Assembly: GCA_036496285.1 (NCBI GenBank)
Contig: DASXLI010000091.1
Coordinates: forward strand, 1 to 64,000
Length of the DNA: 64,000 nt
DNA from: DP-19 sp036496285
GTDB taxonomy: Bacteria; Desulfobacterota; Binatia; UTPRO1
Direction of reading: 5' to 3'
Numbering within the stretch: position 1 is the stretch's first letter; each line of letters opens with the position of its first letter. Position numbers and translations under genes: made by a program. This document shows positions 42,452 through 51,424 of the stretch, piece by piece. Below the pieces are notes generated by a model. It made no database searches and was not told the origin of the DNA. It was given only the letters and a program-made list of their open reading frames with translations.

Positions 42452-43072
42452 ATGGCATCTGAGAAGAAGCGCGTGCGACCCCAGCACCAACTGGCCGTCG
42501 CCGAGCGGCGCGACGACGACTGGCACGCCCTCATCGGGCGGGCGGCGGCGCGCGACGAGGCGGCGTTCGCCGAGCTGTACGACCGGAGCAGCGCGCTCGT
42601 GCACGGTCTCGTCCTGCGCATCCTGCGCGAGCCGGCGATCGCCGAGGAGGTGACGCTCGACGTCTACCTCCAGGTGTGGCGGCAGGCGGAGCGCTACGAC
42701 CCGGCCCGCGGCAGTGTCCGTGCCTGGCTGCTCCTCCTGGCGCGGAGCCGCGCCATCGACCATCGGCGCGCGGCCGCCGTCGAGCCGCGCGAGCGCGAGA
42801 CCGTGGACCACGCACGGCTCCTGCCGGCGGCGCAGCCGGGGCCCGAGGACTGCGCGGCGATCAGTGAGCGGCGGCTCCTCGTGACGCGCGCCTGCGTCGA
42901 CCTGGCGCCGGAGCAGCGCCAGGTGATCGAGCTCGCGTATTTCCGTGGCTTCAGCCACAGCGAGATCGCGGCCGAGCTCGGGCAGCCGCTCGGAACGGTG
43001 AAGACGCGCATCCGCGCCGGCATGACGCGCCTGCGCGAGACCTTGCAGAAGAGTGGAGCGGCGACATGGTGA
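42452..43072 (+). CDS. ECF RNA polymerase sigma factor
   Basis: The 206-residue protein has sigma region 2 (DEAAFAELYDRSSALVHGLVLRILREPAIAEEVTLDVYLQVWRQAERYDPARGSVRAWLLLLARSRAID, about 32-100) and region 4 (LAPEQRQVIELAYFRGFSHSEIAAELGQPLGTVKTRIRAGMTRLRETL, about 152-200). Pairing with a cupin-type anti-sigma suggests the RpoE/ChrR or SigK type, which respond to singlet oxygen or peroxides. No Shine-Dalgarno is seen before ATG 42452. The gene overlaps the anti-sigma gene by 7 nt. Confidence 0.92.
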   Translation: MASEKKRVRPQHQLAVAERRDDDWHALIGRAAARDEAAFAELYDRSSALVHGLVLRILREPAIAEEVTLDVYLQVWRQAERYDPARGSVRAWLLLLARSRAIDHRRAAAVEPRERETVDHARLLPAAQPGPEDCAAISERRLLVTRACVDLAPEQRQVIELAYFRGFSHSEIAAELGQPLGTVKTRIRAGMTRLRETLQKSGAATW

Positions 43073-43623
43073 AGCACGCGCGACCGACCGAGCCCCTGCG
43101 CGAACGCGCGTCCCTCTACGCGCTCGGCGCCCTCGATGGCGCCGCGCGCCGCGAGCTCGAAGAGCACATCCGCGACGGCTGCCGGGTGTGCGGCGACGAG
43201 GTCGCCGCGTTCGGCGACGTCGCGGCCGACCTTGCGCTCATGGCGACGCCCGAGGCGCCGCCGGTGGCGTTGCGCGGACGGCTCCTCGATGCGGTGCGTG
43301 CCCCGGAGAGCGCGTCGCCGTTCTTCTTCCTCGGCGCCGACGAGGGACGCTGGGTCGAGATGCTGCCCGGCGTGATGCGCAAGGATCTCGCCGCAACCGA
43401 CGCCGGCTCGCGCGCGTTTCTCGTCCGCATGGCGCCGGGGAGCGCGATCGTCACCCACGCGCACGGTCCGATCGAGCACTGCTACCTCATCGAGGGCGAC
43501 CTGCGCGTCGCCGGCCGGCATGTACGCGCCGGCGCGTATCACCGTGCCGCCGCCGGCAGCGTGCACGAGACGATCCGCACCGACGGCGGTGCGCTCTTCC
43601 TGATCGTCGAAGCGCGCGCCTGA
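43066..43623 (+). CDS. ChrR-like zinc anti-sigma factor with cupin domain
   Basis: The 185-residue protein has an N-terminal anti-sigma domain with a zinc motif E-H-I-R-D-G-C-R-V-C (His, Cys, Cys at about 33-41). A C-terminal cupin (about 90-180) follows, with metal residues in H-A-H-G-P-I-E-H-C-Y-L-I-E-G-D and a late H-E-T. In ChrR the first domain holds the sigma factor and the cupin is needed for the response to singlet oxygen. Overlap with the sigma gene indicates coupled synthesis in near-equal amounts. Confidence 0.88.
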   Translation: MVKHARPTEPLRERASLYALGALDGAARRELEEHIRDGCRVCGDEVAAFGDVAADLALMATPEAPPVALRGRLLDAVRAPESASPFFFLGADEGRWVEMLPGVMRKDLAATDAGSRAFLVRMAPGSAIVTHAHGPIEHCYLIEGDLRVAGRHVRAGAYHRAAAGSVHETIRTDGGALFLIVEARA

Positions 43624-43754
43624 CCGCGCGCCGAGCTCGCGTCGCTCGGGACGATTTCGTCCCGAGTCAAGCTATACGGTCCATTCTGGCGCACGGCTTC
43701 GCGCGGTGCGCGCAAGAAAATCGCCGCTGCGCAATCGGGTGCGCGCCCGCAATC

Positions 43755-45056
43755 TCATCCGAAGCCCGGCGCGCTGACCTCCTCCTCGATCTCGGGTGTG
43801 CGCATCCGTCCCGGCGGCAGCCCGGCCGCGCGTAGCTCGGGCGAGCGCAGCAGCAGGATCGCCGCGACGAGAATACCCGCCGAGGCGAGCACGAAGACGA
43901 GCGGGTAGCCGTCACGCTCGGCGATGCTGCCGAGCACGGTCGGGCCGAGCCAGAGCCCGAGGCTGAACGAGCCGGTGAAGATCGCCGTGATGCGCGCCCG
44001 CTCCGAGGGACGCGCCGCGCCGATCGCGAGCGCGTTGATCGCCGGATAGAAGACGCCGTGCGAGAGGCCGAAGATCGCGCCGTAGACCTCGAGCGCGCCC
44101 GGCCGGAGGTCGGCCATCGCCAGCACGACGGCGGCGTAGATCAGCACGGCCGCGAGCGCCACCCGGTGGCGGCCGAGCCGGTCGGCGAGATGGCCGAAGC
44201 CGACGCGCACGAAGATCGCTGCCACCGCGTAGGCGACGAAGAACCCGCCGGCGCGGGCGCGGCCGAGCGCCAGCGCGTGTGGCCCCTGGAACGCGAACAC
44301 GGTGCCGAAGCCGGCGCCGGTGAGCACGAGGATCAACGCGTACTGGTGCGCGAGCGGCTGGCGCAGCACCTCGAGGAGCCCGCCGCGCGCGCCCGGATGC
44401 ACCTGGCGGATCGGCTCGCGAATGCGCGTCGTCAGCGCGACGGCGACGAGCGCCATCACGCCGGCGCTGACGAAGACGACGCGCCAGCCGACGGCCGCGG
44501 CGAGCGGCTCGCCCACCGCGGGCGCGATCGCGTTCATCACGAGCATGCTCGAGCCGCCGACGCCGAGCGCGTGGCTGAGGCGCTCGTGCGGCACCAGCTC
44601 CGCGATCAAGGTGCCGAACGCGGTCACGACGAGCGCGTAGGAGACGCCCTGCAGGACGCGCAGCGCCTCGATCAACGGCCCGAGGGAATGCACCGCCGTG
44701 AAGCCGAAGGCGGCGACGCTCATGGCGAGCGCGCCGAGGGTCATTGCGCGGCGGCGTGAGAAGCGCTCCATCCAGCCGGCCGTCGCGAGCGTGAAGAGCA
44801 CCGTCGAGACGCCGAGCAGGCCGACGACGAGACCGATGTCGGCCGGTCCGGCGCCGAGCTCCTGCGTGAGGAAGCGCGGCAGAAGGTAGAAGGTGGAGAA
44901 GGCGAAGCCCCACGCCGATGCCGAGACCAGGACGAGCGCGACGTCGGTCGTGAACCAGTGCTTCGTCGGGTCAAGACGGCCCGCGGTCCGCGTGCTCGGC
45001 TGCGCCCGCCGCCCGCGCGGGGCGGCATCCTGCCGGATCATTCGTAGGTGCCTCAT
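43755..45056 (-). CDS. MFS transporter
   Basis: The 433-residue protein has 12 membrane helices and major-facilitator motif A-like loops (GWMERFSRRRAMTLGALAMS after helix 2; GHLADRLGRHRVAL after helix 8). The substrate is not predictable; the layout resembles drug/metabolite exporters of the YbfB/arabinose-efflux type. A 30-residue basic N-terminus precedes helix 1. The ATG 45056 lies 57 nt after an intrinsic terminator on the same strand, so expression may depend on readthrough. Confidence 0.88.
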   Translation of the reverse strand: MRHLRMIRQDAAPRGRRAQPSTRTAGRLDPTKHWFTTDVALVLVSASAWGFAFSTFYLLPRFLTQELGAGPADIGLVVGLLGVSTVLFTLATAGWMERFSRRRAMTLGALAMSVAAFGFTAVHSLGPLIEALRVLQGVSYALVVTAFGTLIAELVPHERLSHALGVGGSSMLVMNAIAPAVGEPLAAAVGWRVVFVSAGVMALVAVALTTRIREPIRQVHPGARGGLLEVLRQPLAHQYALILVLTGAGFGTVFAFQGPHALALGRARAGGFFVAYAVAAIFVRVGFGHLADRLGRHRVALAAVLIYAAVVLAMADLRPGALEVYGAIFGLSHGVFYPAINALAIGAARPSERARITAIFTGSFSLGLWLGPTVLGSIAERDGYPLVFVLASAGILVAAILLLRSPELRAAGLPPGRMRTPEIEEEVSAPGFG

Positions 45057-45650
45057 CGCGTCTCTCCGATCCTCCGTGACAGCTTCCGGAGAGGCTCGTG
45101 AGCGGTCCCACGAAAAAGCCCCTCCGGCCGGCGCGGCGGGAGGGGCTGGGAAGTCGATGCTGGGTTGCGTCTACCGCAGCATGGACCGTCCGGTCCCCCC
45201 GTGAGCGCCCGCATGGGCGGCGCGCCACGACGTAAAATCGACCGACGGTTTGTGCTGCATGCGAATCATCGAGCCCGCATAAAGCCACAACTGCGTCGGC
45301 GCTGCAACCCATATTCGCCGTGGGGGGATCGACTCACGCGCCGGCACGACCACGGTGAGGGACATCACGTTTCCCGGAACGTCGCCGTGGGAGTGCGCCA
45401 ACCAGCAGGTACGCAGCAGCGCCTCCAGCAATCGCGGCAAGAGGCAGGATCGCGAAGGCGGCGCGCGTCCCCAAGCCGAGGAGACGAAAGGTGCCCCATG
45501 ATGGCGCACCGGCCGCCCGTTCGATGCAAGCGAAGTGTTCTGAGATGGTCCGCCGGCTCGGACTGAGCCTGCCGTTCTCTATGCGGACAGTGGTAGAAGC
45601 GCGGTGAAAATGGACGGGCGAGCGCGGCGGATCGGCCGGGAGGAGGACGT
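45057..45650. other. Intergenic region with minus-strand leader and terminator
   Basis: 594 bp between divergent genes. On the minus strand a 32-codon ORF (45269-45171) containing F-T-S-W and three His stops 24 nt before a terminator at 45147-45113. GGACCG-GA-CGGTCC (hairpin at 45183-45196) lies between. Either a small RNA of about 150 nt or an attenuated leader of the MFS gene is possible. A second frame (MRALTGG..., with a Cys pair) crosses the terminator and ends in ATGA at the MFS start. No protein gene in 45270-45650 can be supported. Confidence 0.45.
45113..45147 (-). terminator. Intrinsic terminator upstream of the MFS gene
   Basis: A nine-base perfect stem (45139-45147 with 45117-45125), 13-nt GC-rich loop, then TTTTTCG on the minus strand. 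There is no annotated minus-strand gene upstream, so it ends a small transcript or attenuates the MFS gene. Confidence 0.8.
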
Positions 45651-47723
45651 GTGACGGCGGACGGCACCACGCGCAAGCTCGCTGCCATCATGTTCACCGA
45701 CATGGTCGGCTACAGCGCCTTGGCGCAGCGCAACGAGGCCTTGGCGCTCGATCTGCTGGTCGAGCATCAGCGCCAGCTGCGGCCCATCTTTCTCCGGCAC
45801 GGCGGCCGCGAGATCAAAGCCATCGGCGACGGGTTCCTCGTGGAGTTCTCGAGCGCGCTGCAGGCGGTGCGCTGCGCTCTCGCGATCCAGACGGCACTGG
45901 TGCAGCGCAATGCCTCCGAGGGAACCGACCGGCGCATCCAGGTCCGCATCGGCCTGCATCTCGGTGACGTGGAGGTGCGCGACGGCGACGTGTTCGGCGA
46001 CGGTGTCAACATCGCCGCGCGCGTCGAGCCGCTCGCCGACGCCAATGGGATCTGCATCACCGGCCCGGTGTTCGATCAGGTTCGCAACAAGATCGCCGAG
46101 CCGCTCGTACGTCTGGGGCGGCCGGAGCTGAAGCACATTCAGGTGCCGATCGACGTGTACCGCGTGGTGCTGCCGTGGACGCAGGCGACAGCTCGCCACG
46201 CGGGGCGTCAGCCCCCGGGACGGCGACTCGGCGGACGTGCCGGTATGATCGCCGCGGCATTCGGCGTGGTCGTAGTGGTGCTGGTGTGGTGGACGACCAC
46301 TCGCGCGCCGCACACGGCAAGTGCGCCACCATCCGACACGGGAGCGCCGGCGGCGAAGAAGTCGGTCGCCGTGCTGCCGTTCGTCAACATGAGCTCCGAC
46401 AAGGAGAACGAGTACTTCAGCGACGGCATTACCGAAGATCTGATCACCGCCCTCTCCAAGGTGTCGGGCCTGCACGTCGCGGCCCGCACCTCGTCGTTCG
46501 CCTTCAAGGACAAGAACGAAGACGTCGAGAAGATCGGCGCGGAACTCCACGTCGGCGCCGTCCTCGAAGGTAGCGTGGCGAAAGCTGGCAACCGAGTGCG
46601 CATCACGGCGCAGCTCATCAACGTCGCGGACGGCTACCACCTCTGGTCGGACAGCTACGACCGCGAGCTGCAGGACATTTTCGCCATCCGTAGTCAGGTC
46701 GCGGAGACCGTGGCGAAAGCGTTGCAGGTCACCCTCCTCGCGGGCGAGCGCGAGACGCTCGGGCAGAAACCTACGGACGATCTGGACGCGTATCAGCTCT
46801 ATTTGAAAGGACGCCATGCGGCCGCAACCTACGCCGAGCCAGTCATCGCCATGCGGTATCTGCGGCAGGCGATCGCGCGCGACCCCGGCTATGCGTTGGC
46901 CTACAACGGCCTCGCTTACTACTACGTGTCCGGCATCGATGGATTGGTAGAGGGGAGCGAGGGTCTGCCGCGCGCCCGCGAGGCGGCCGAAAAGGCGCTT
47001 CAGCTCGAGCCATCGTTGGCGGAGCCGCATACGTGGCTGGGCGTGGTGCACTGGTGGTACGACCGTGACGACATCGCAGCGCGACGCGAGCTCGAAACGG
47101 CAACCGCGATGCAGCCCGACTTGGCCTCCACCCATGAACTCTACGGCTGGTATTTGGTGGCCGTCGGCAAGGTCGATGCAGGACTCGCCGAGTCGCGGCG
47201 CGCGGTCGAGCTGGATCCGCTCTCGTCCGAGGCCAACACCTACCTGGGCGTCAACCTCTACCTCGCCCGCCACTACGACGAGGCGATCAAACAGCTGCGC
47301 ATCGCGATCGACACCGACCCGGACTACGTCTACGCACACCTGTTTCTCGGGCGCGTGTACGCGCGCACGGGCAGACTCTCCGAGGCAGTTGCCGAGCTGC
47401 GCACTGCCATGCAGCTGGCGCCGCTTCCGGAGCAGGAGTCGGCTCTCGGGCGCGCGTACGCCGACGCTGGGGACAGGAGCAAAGCGACCGAGGTGCTCGA
47501 CCATCTCCGCGAGCAGATGCACGACATGTTCGTCTCCGCTGCCTTCCTGGCCACAGTGCATATCGGGCTGGGCCAGGTCGACGAGGCCTTCGCGGCACTG
47601 GAGAAGGCCGCGGCACAGCACTCGTATTACGCCGCGTGGTGGAAGGTCGACCCCGACCTCGACCCGTTGCGGTCCGATCCACGCTTCACGGTGCTGCTGA
47701 AGAAGGTGGGGATCGACAACTGA
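45651..47723 (+). CDS. Class III nucleotide cyclase with TolB-like and TPR domains
   Basis: The 690-residue protein starts at GTG after GGGAGGAGG. The cyclase domain (about 8-180) has FTDMVGYSAL (metal Asp) and GREIKAIGDGFLVEF (second Asp). A single membrane span lies near 197-217. A periplasmic TolB-N-like domain (KKSVAVLPFVNMSSDKENEYFSDGITEDLI ... YDRELQDIFAIRSQVAETVA, about 237-375) and about eight TPR repeats follow to the end. This architecture is widespread in proteobacteria and would make cAMP or cGMP in response to an envelope signal. The Lys/Asp substrate pair for ATP is not clear. Confidence 0.85.
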   Translation: MTADGTTRKLAAIMFTDMVGYSALAQRNEALALDLLVEHQRQLRPIFLRHGGREIKAIGDGFLVEFSSALQAVRCALAIQTALVQRNASEGTDRRIQVRIGLHLGDVEVRDGDVFGDGVNIAARVEPLADANGICITGPVFDQVRNKIAEPLVRLGRPELKHIQVPIDVYRVVLPWTQATARHAGRQPPGRRLGGRAGMIAAAFGVVVVVLVWWTTTRAPHTASAPPSDTGAPAAKKSVAVLPFVNMSSDKENEYFSDGITEDLITALSKVSGLHVAARTSSFAFKDKNEDVEKIGAELHVGAVLEGSVAKAGNRVRITAQLINVADGYHLWSDSYDRELQDIFAIRSQVAETVAKALQVTLLAGERETLGQKPTDDLDAYQLYLKGRHAAATYAEPVIAMRYLRQAIARDPGYALAYNGLAYYYVSGIDGLVEGSEGLPRAREAAEKALQLEPSLAEPHTWLGVVHWWYDRDDIAARRELETATAMQPDLASTHELYGWYLVAVGKVDAGLAESRRAVELDPLSSEANTYLGVNLYLARHYDEAIKQLRIAIDTDPDYVYAHLFLGRVYARTGRLSEAVAELRTAMQLAPLPEQESALGRAYADAGDRSKATEVLDHLREQMHDMFVSAAFLATVHIGLGQVDEAFAALEKAAAQHSYYAAWWKVDPDLDPLRSDPRFTVLLKKVGIDN

Positions 47724-47798
47724 CTTTCCACCCCATCGCCCTGGCCGAGAGCCGGACGGACCGGGCTCTTCCAACTTGCCGGAGGCCACGCTTCGGAT

Positions 47799-50477
47799 CT
47801 ACTGAGACGCGGGTGGCTCCCCGAGCGGCGTGCCACCGTAGATGACGGTGCCGCCCGCGCTGTCGTCCTGGTAGGTTTGCCAGGGGATCGTCGCCTGCTG
47901 GTCCACCCCGGGCTTCGAGAAGTCGCAGACGCCGTCGGGGAAGATCGCCTGTATCGCCGCCCACTGGGCATCCGTGAATGGGATGAGACCGTAGTTGTCG
48001 TTGCGGTTCAGCAGACGGAGCTGGCACTTGTTGGTGTCGGTCGTGAGCGCGTCCCCGGCGACCGTCCGCGGCGTGCCGTAGATCGGCACCACGGCGGGTG
48101 GGCAGAGGCCGTCCGAGAGCTTGGTACCTGCGCCGTCGTAGCACTGGTCACCGAGGTCGGCCGGCTTGTCGGCGATCACCTTCGCGGGAAGCGAGGCGGA
48201 GCTGGGGTCGCTCTCGATGGCGGTCAGCCAGCGGTCGATGGCGACGAAGCTGTTGTTCGTGCAGAAGGCGTCGCCAAGCAGCGGCACGGGGCCTTCCCAG
48301 ATCAATTGGTTGGCGTGGGTGCCGTGCTCGCGGTCGAGTCTCGCTCGGATGGCGAACGCGCGGTAGGCGTCGTGGAAGGCGCCGGGGTCTGGCCCGCGGC
48401 AGTCGATGATCGGGGTCTGGTCGAGGTTGTTGGTCTCGTTGATCAGGCCGCTGCGGTAGGCGTTCGCCAGGGCCGGCCGGGTTGCTGCGATGCGGCCCGG
48501 AATCGGATTGATGTCGATGTCGAGGCCGCCGATCTTCTGGTTGATGTCGACGAACTGCGCGGGCGTGATCTTGCCCTGCTGCAGCGCGCCGAGGCCATAC
48601 TGCACGCCGACGTTGTCGATCGGGATTCCCGCGAAGCCGCGGCCGAGCGCCTGCTCGTTGGCGGACCAATCGGCGGGTGGGCGCGGGCCGAGCAGGTTGA
48701 TCGCGGCGTCCTGGATGTCACAACGTACGCCGCCCGGGTTGCTTTGCGGGTCGTAGCGCTCCGCGGCGCTGACACCGGCACACGGGTCCGTCGGAACGGC
48801 CACATGGAACTGGGCGGAGTCGCTGACCTCGGAGTTGACGATCGTCACGTGGCCCTGGACGTCCGCCATTTCTGTCGGCAACCAGACCACGCCGAGTCCC
48901 CACTTGGTCGGATCGGTGAAGTAGGCGAGCGTCAGGTGATAGTCGAGGAACTGCGTCGCGGTGCCCCAGGCGTCCGGGAAGGAGCATGTCGGCAAGAGGC
49001 CCTGGTAGAGGCCAGGATAGGCATTGGCGATCCATTGCGCCGCAAGCGACCCGCCCGAGCAGCCCTGGCCGATCGTGTAGCGCACCTCGCCGTAGCTCTC
49101 GATGAGATGCTCCTTGGCCATGATGAGCGACTCGGCCTCGAGCGCGAGGTTGCAGTTGTGGCCGGCGTTGTCGAGCGCGGTCGACATCGTCATGAAGCCG
49201 CGTCCGAGCGCATCGGGGGCGGTGCCGCCCGTATCGAGGCCGTTGCTGGCTGATAGTGCGTCCGGGGCGGTGCCGGTCTGGTGGTCCACGCCGCAACTGA
49301 AGCCATGGAGCACCAGGAGCTTGTGGTTCCATTGGCTCTGCGGATCCCACGGTGCCCACTGCTGGCCAGGCTGGAAGAGCGTCGCAATCTGATACTGGTC
49401 GCGGTCCTGGTAGCCGGTCTCGACGCGGACGATGAACGGCACCGTCACGCCCTGATCGGTCGTCGTCTCGGCGACATCCGCAGGAGGGTTGTTCGGGTCG
49501 TAGGACTGGAGCCCCAGCTTGGCGGGATCCGTCGACTGATAGACGTACGTATAGGTCGGCGGCTCGTTGCACTGCGCATCGACCGCGGTACCCTGGCAGA
49601 CCCACGGTTCCATCTGCGGGCCGGAGAGCACCGGGCCGCCCTGGGGGTGGTTGGTGATCGTGATGTGGCTCTCGCGAACGCCGGGCGCCTGGGCCGTCAG
49701 GATGCTGCTCCCGACCGACAGGCCCGTGACGAGACCCATGTAGCGGCCGTTCGGTCGTAGGGCGAAGGCACTCGTCACGTCGGTCCCATCCACGTCCACG
49801 GCCACGTCCGAGGCGTTCGTCTGTGCGGGGAGCGTGACTTCGACCAGCGCATCGCCAGCACTGATGAGATCGGCGCGATTGGACAGCACGTCGATGGCGA
49901 GAACGGCGGGGCAGGTCGCTGCCGTCGCGCTCTTGATCATCCATTGCGTGGCATCGTTCCTCTTGGTGGTGCCGCCCGCCGGGCCGCCGAAGGCGACGCA
50001 ATAACTGTCCCCGCCGGTGATGGCGAGGACGAAGCCCCCGCTGGTCCCGGGATTCGGCGGTACGGCGTCGACCGCTCCTCCAGCGCTGTCGACCTTGATC
50101 GTGATCTGAAAGGTCCCGCGCGGAGTCCTCTTGATGGTGACGCCCTTCACCGGATTGCCTGGCTGGCCGCGGTTCGACCACCGGTAACCGAGCGAGCTGA
50201 TCGTGCTCCAGCCAGAGCTCGGCAAGTTGAAGGTCTGGGCCGAGCTCGTGCCGCCGTTCGCGATCACGACGAGCGTGGCACCGCCGGTGGTGGGGTTGCC
50301 CGCGATCGTGCTCGTGCTCTGTCGTTCTTGTCCCGAGGCGGTGATCTTCCGCTTCGCGGGTGTGACCTTGAGCTGGAGCTTCTTCCCGAGGATCGTCTGC
50401 GTCGCAGCGCCGGCGGGGCCGCTCGCGAGCAAGGAGATGGCGAGCGCCGCCAGGGTCCCACGGATCATCGTGTTCAT
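47799..50477 (-). CDS. DUF6351-family secreted protein
   Basis: The 892-residue protein has a signal peptide (MNTMIRGTLAALAISLLASGPAGAA) and an N-terminal beta domain of about 160 residues (ILGKKLQLKVTPAKRKITASGQ...) common in secreted proteins of this lineage. The DUF6351 region begins near 190. An alpha/beta-hydrolase-like core has LLVLHGFSCGVDHQTG near 390 and G-Q-G-C-S-G-G with Ser474 as probable nucleophile. GGAGG precedes ATG 50477. It may hydrolyse an ester or amide polymer outside the cell. It is convergent with the cyclase gene. Confidence 0.8.
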   Translation of the reverse strand: MNTMIRGTLAALAISLLASGPAGAATQTILGKKLQLKVTPAKRKITASGQERQSTSTIAGNPTTGGATLVVIANGGTSSAQTFNLPSSGWSTISSLGYRWSNRGQPGNPVKGVTIKRTPRGTFQITIKVDSAGGAVDAVPPNPGTSGGFVLAITGGDSYCVAFGGPAGGTTKRNDATQWMIKSATAATCPAVLAIDVLSNRADLISAGDALVEVTLPAQTNASDVAVDVDGTDVTSAFALRPNGRYMGLVTGLSVGSSILTAQAPGVRESHITITNHPQGGPVLSGPQMEPWVCQGTAVDAQCNEPPTYTYVYQSTDPAKLGLQSYDPNNPPADVAETTTDQGVTVPFIVRVETGYQDRDQYQIATLFQPGQQWAPWDPQSQWNHKLLVLHGFSCGVDHQTGTAPDALSASNGLDTGGTAPDALGRGFMTMSTALDNAGHNCNLALEAESLIMAKEHLIESYGEVRYTIGQGCSGGSLAAQWIANAYPGLYQGLLPTCSFPDAWGTATQFLDYHLTLAYFTDPTKWGLGVVWLPTEMADVQGHVTIVNSEVSDSAQFHVAVPTDPCAGVSAAERYDPQSNPGGVRCDIQDAAINLLGPRPPADWSANEQALGRGFAGIPIDNVGVQYGLGALQQGKITPAQFVDINQKIGGLDIDINPIPGRIAATRPALANAYRSGLINETNNLDQTPIIDCRGPDPGAFHDAYRAFAIRARLDREHGTHANQLIWEGPVPLLGDAFCTNNSFVAIDRWLTAIESDPSSASLPAKVIADKPADLGDQCYDGAGTKLSDGLCPPAVVPIYGTPRTVAGDALTTDTNKCQLRLLNRNDNYGLIPFTDAQWAAIQAIFPDGVCDFSKPGVDQQATIPWQTYQDDSAGGTVIYGGTPLGEPPASQ

Positions 50478-50644
50478 ACGTTGTGTCCTCCAGAGGCGCC
50501 CGGAGCGCGCACGCCGAAGGAGCAACGTACTGGCGGGGTAAACCTTCCAGCAATCCGCTCATCCAGGGATTTCCTGCTCGGACATACGGCATTTGACGGG
50601 AATCGAGTCGGTACTCCGACGCGATCTCCCGGTTCCTGCCGCGA

Positions 50645-51397
50645 CTACGCGTCGGCGAAGGTTGCCATGACCGGCGCGTGGTCGCTGGTGCCGACGTCGC
50701 GCAGCACTGGACAGGCGGTGGCACGTGCGGCGAGTGCCGTGCTCGCGAGCACGTAGTCGAGGCGCCAGCCGATGTTGCGCTGGCGCATGCTGCGCCACGG
50801 CGCCCACCACGTGAACATCTCGTCGTCGTCCGGAGCGAGTGCGCGGCCGACGTCGACGAGGCCGCTCTCGAACAGGCGCGCGAGCAGGGCGCGCTCGTCG
50901 GGGCGCTGGCCGATGATGCCGGGCTTGCGCTCCTTCGGGTGCACGTCGCGATCGGTGAACGCGATGTTGACGTCGCCGCAGACGACAAGCGTGCGGCCGG
51001 TGGCGCGCGCCTCGGCGGCGTAGCCGATCATCGCCTCCATGAAGGCGATCTTGGCCGCGAAGTCCTTGCCGCCGTTCGGCACGTAGACCGACGCGACGGC
51101 GAGGTCACCGAGCGTCGCCTCGACGATGCGCGTCTCGTGATCGAAGGACGGATGGGTGAAGACGGGCGGCTCGGGGAAGCGCTCCTTGCGCACGTGCAGG
51201 CCGACGCCGGAGTAGGGGCCGGCACCGTGCCAGTAGCACCAGTAGCCGGCAAGGTTGCAGAGGGTCTCGGGGACCTGCTCCGGCTTCGCCTTCAGCTCCT
51301 GCAGGCAGATGACGTCGGGCTGATCGCGCGCGATCCACTCGGCGACCTGCGTGTGGCGCGCGCGGATGCCGTTCACGTTCCAGGTGGCGATCCGCAT
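50645..51397 (-). CDS. xthA: Exodeoxyribonuclease III family nuclease
   Basis: The 250-residue endonuclease/exonuclease/phosphatase fold has TWNVNGIRAR (Asn7), CLQELKA (Glu at about 34), YVPNGGKD, GDVNIAFTDRDVHPKE near 145 and the catalytic end W-R-L-D-Y-V-L near 213 and T-S-D-H-A-P-V near 238. It cleaves DNA at abasic sites and trims 3' ends in base excision repair. The LigD-type ligase gene starts its reading just upstream on the same strand (27 nt gap), fitting a repair operon. Confidence 0.93.
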   Translation of the reverse strand: MRIATWNVNGIRARHTQVAEWIARDQPDVICLQELKAKPEQVPETLCNLAGYWCYWHGAGPYSGVGLHVRKERFPEPPVFTHPSFDHETRIVEATLGDLAVASVYVPNGGKDFAAKIAFMEAMIGYAAEARATGRTLVVCGDVNIAFTDRDVHPKERKPGIIGQRPDERALLARLFESGLVDVGRALAPDDDEMFTWWAPWRSMRQRNIGWRLDYVLASTALAARATACPVLRDVGTSDHAPVMATFADA

Positions 51398-51424
51398 CGG
51401 CCGCTCAGCCTATCATCGATGGGG

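Noticed and set aside
45171..45509. 112-residue minus-strand protein gene
   Set aside because: Its first half has no coding character and competing frames are equally open; only the last 32 codons near the terminator were kept as a possible leader ORF.
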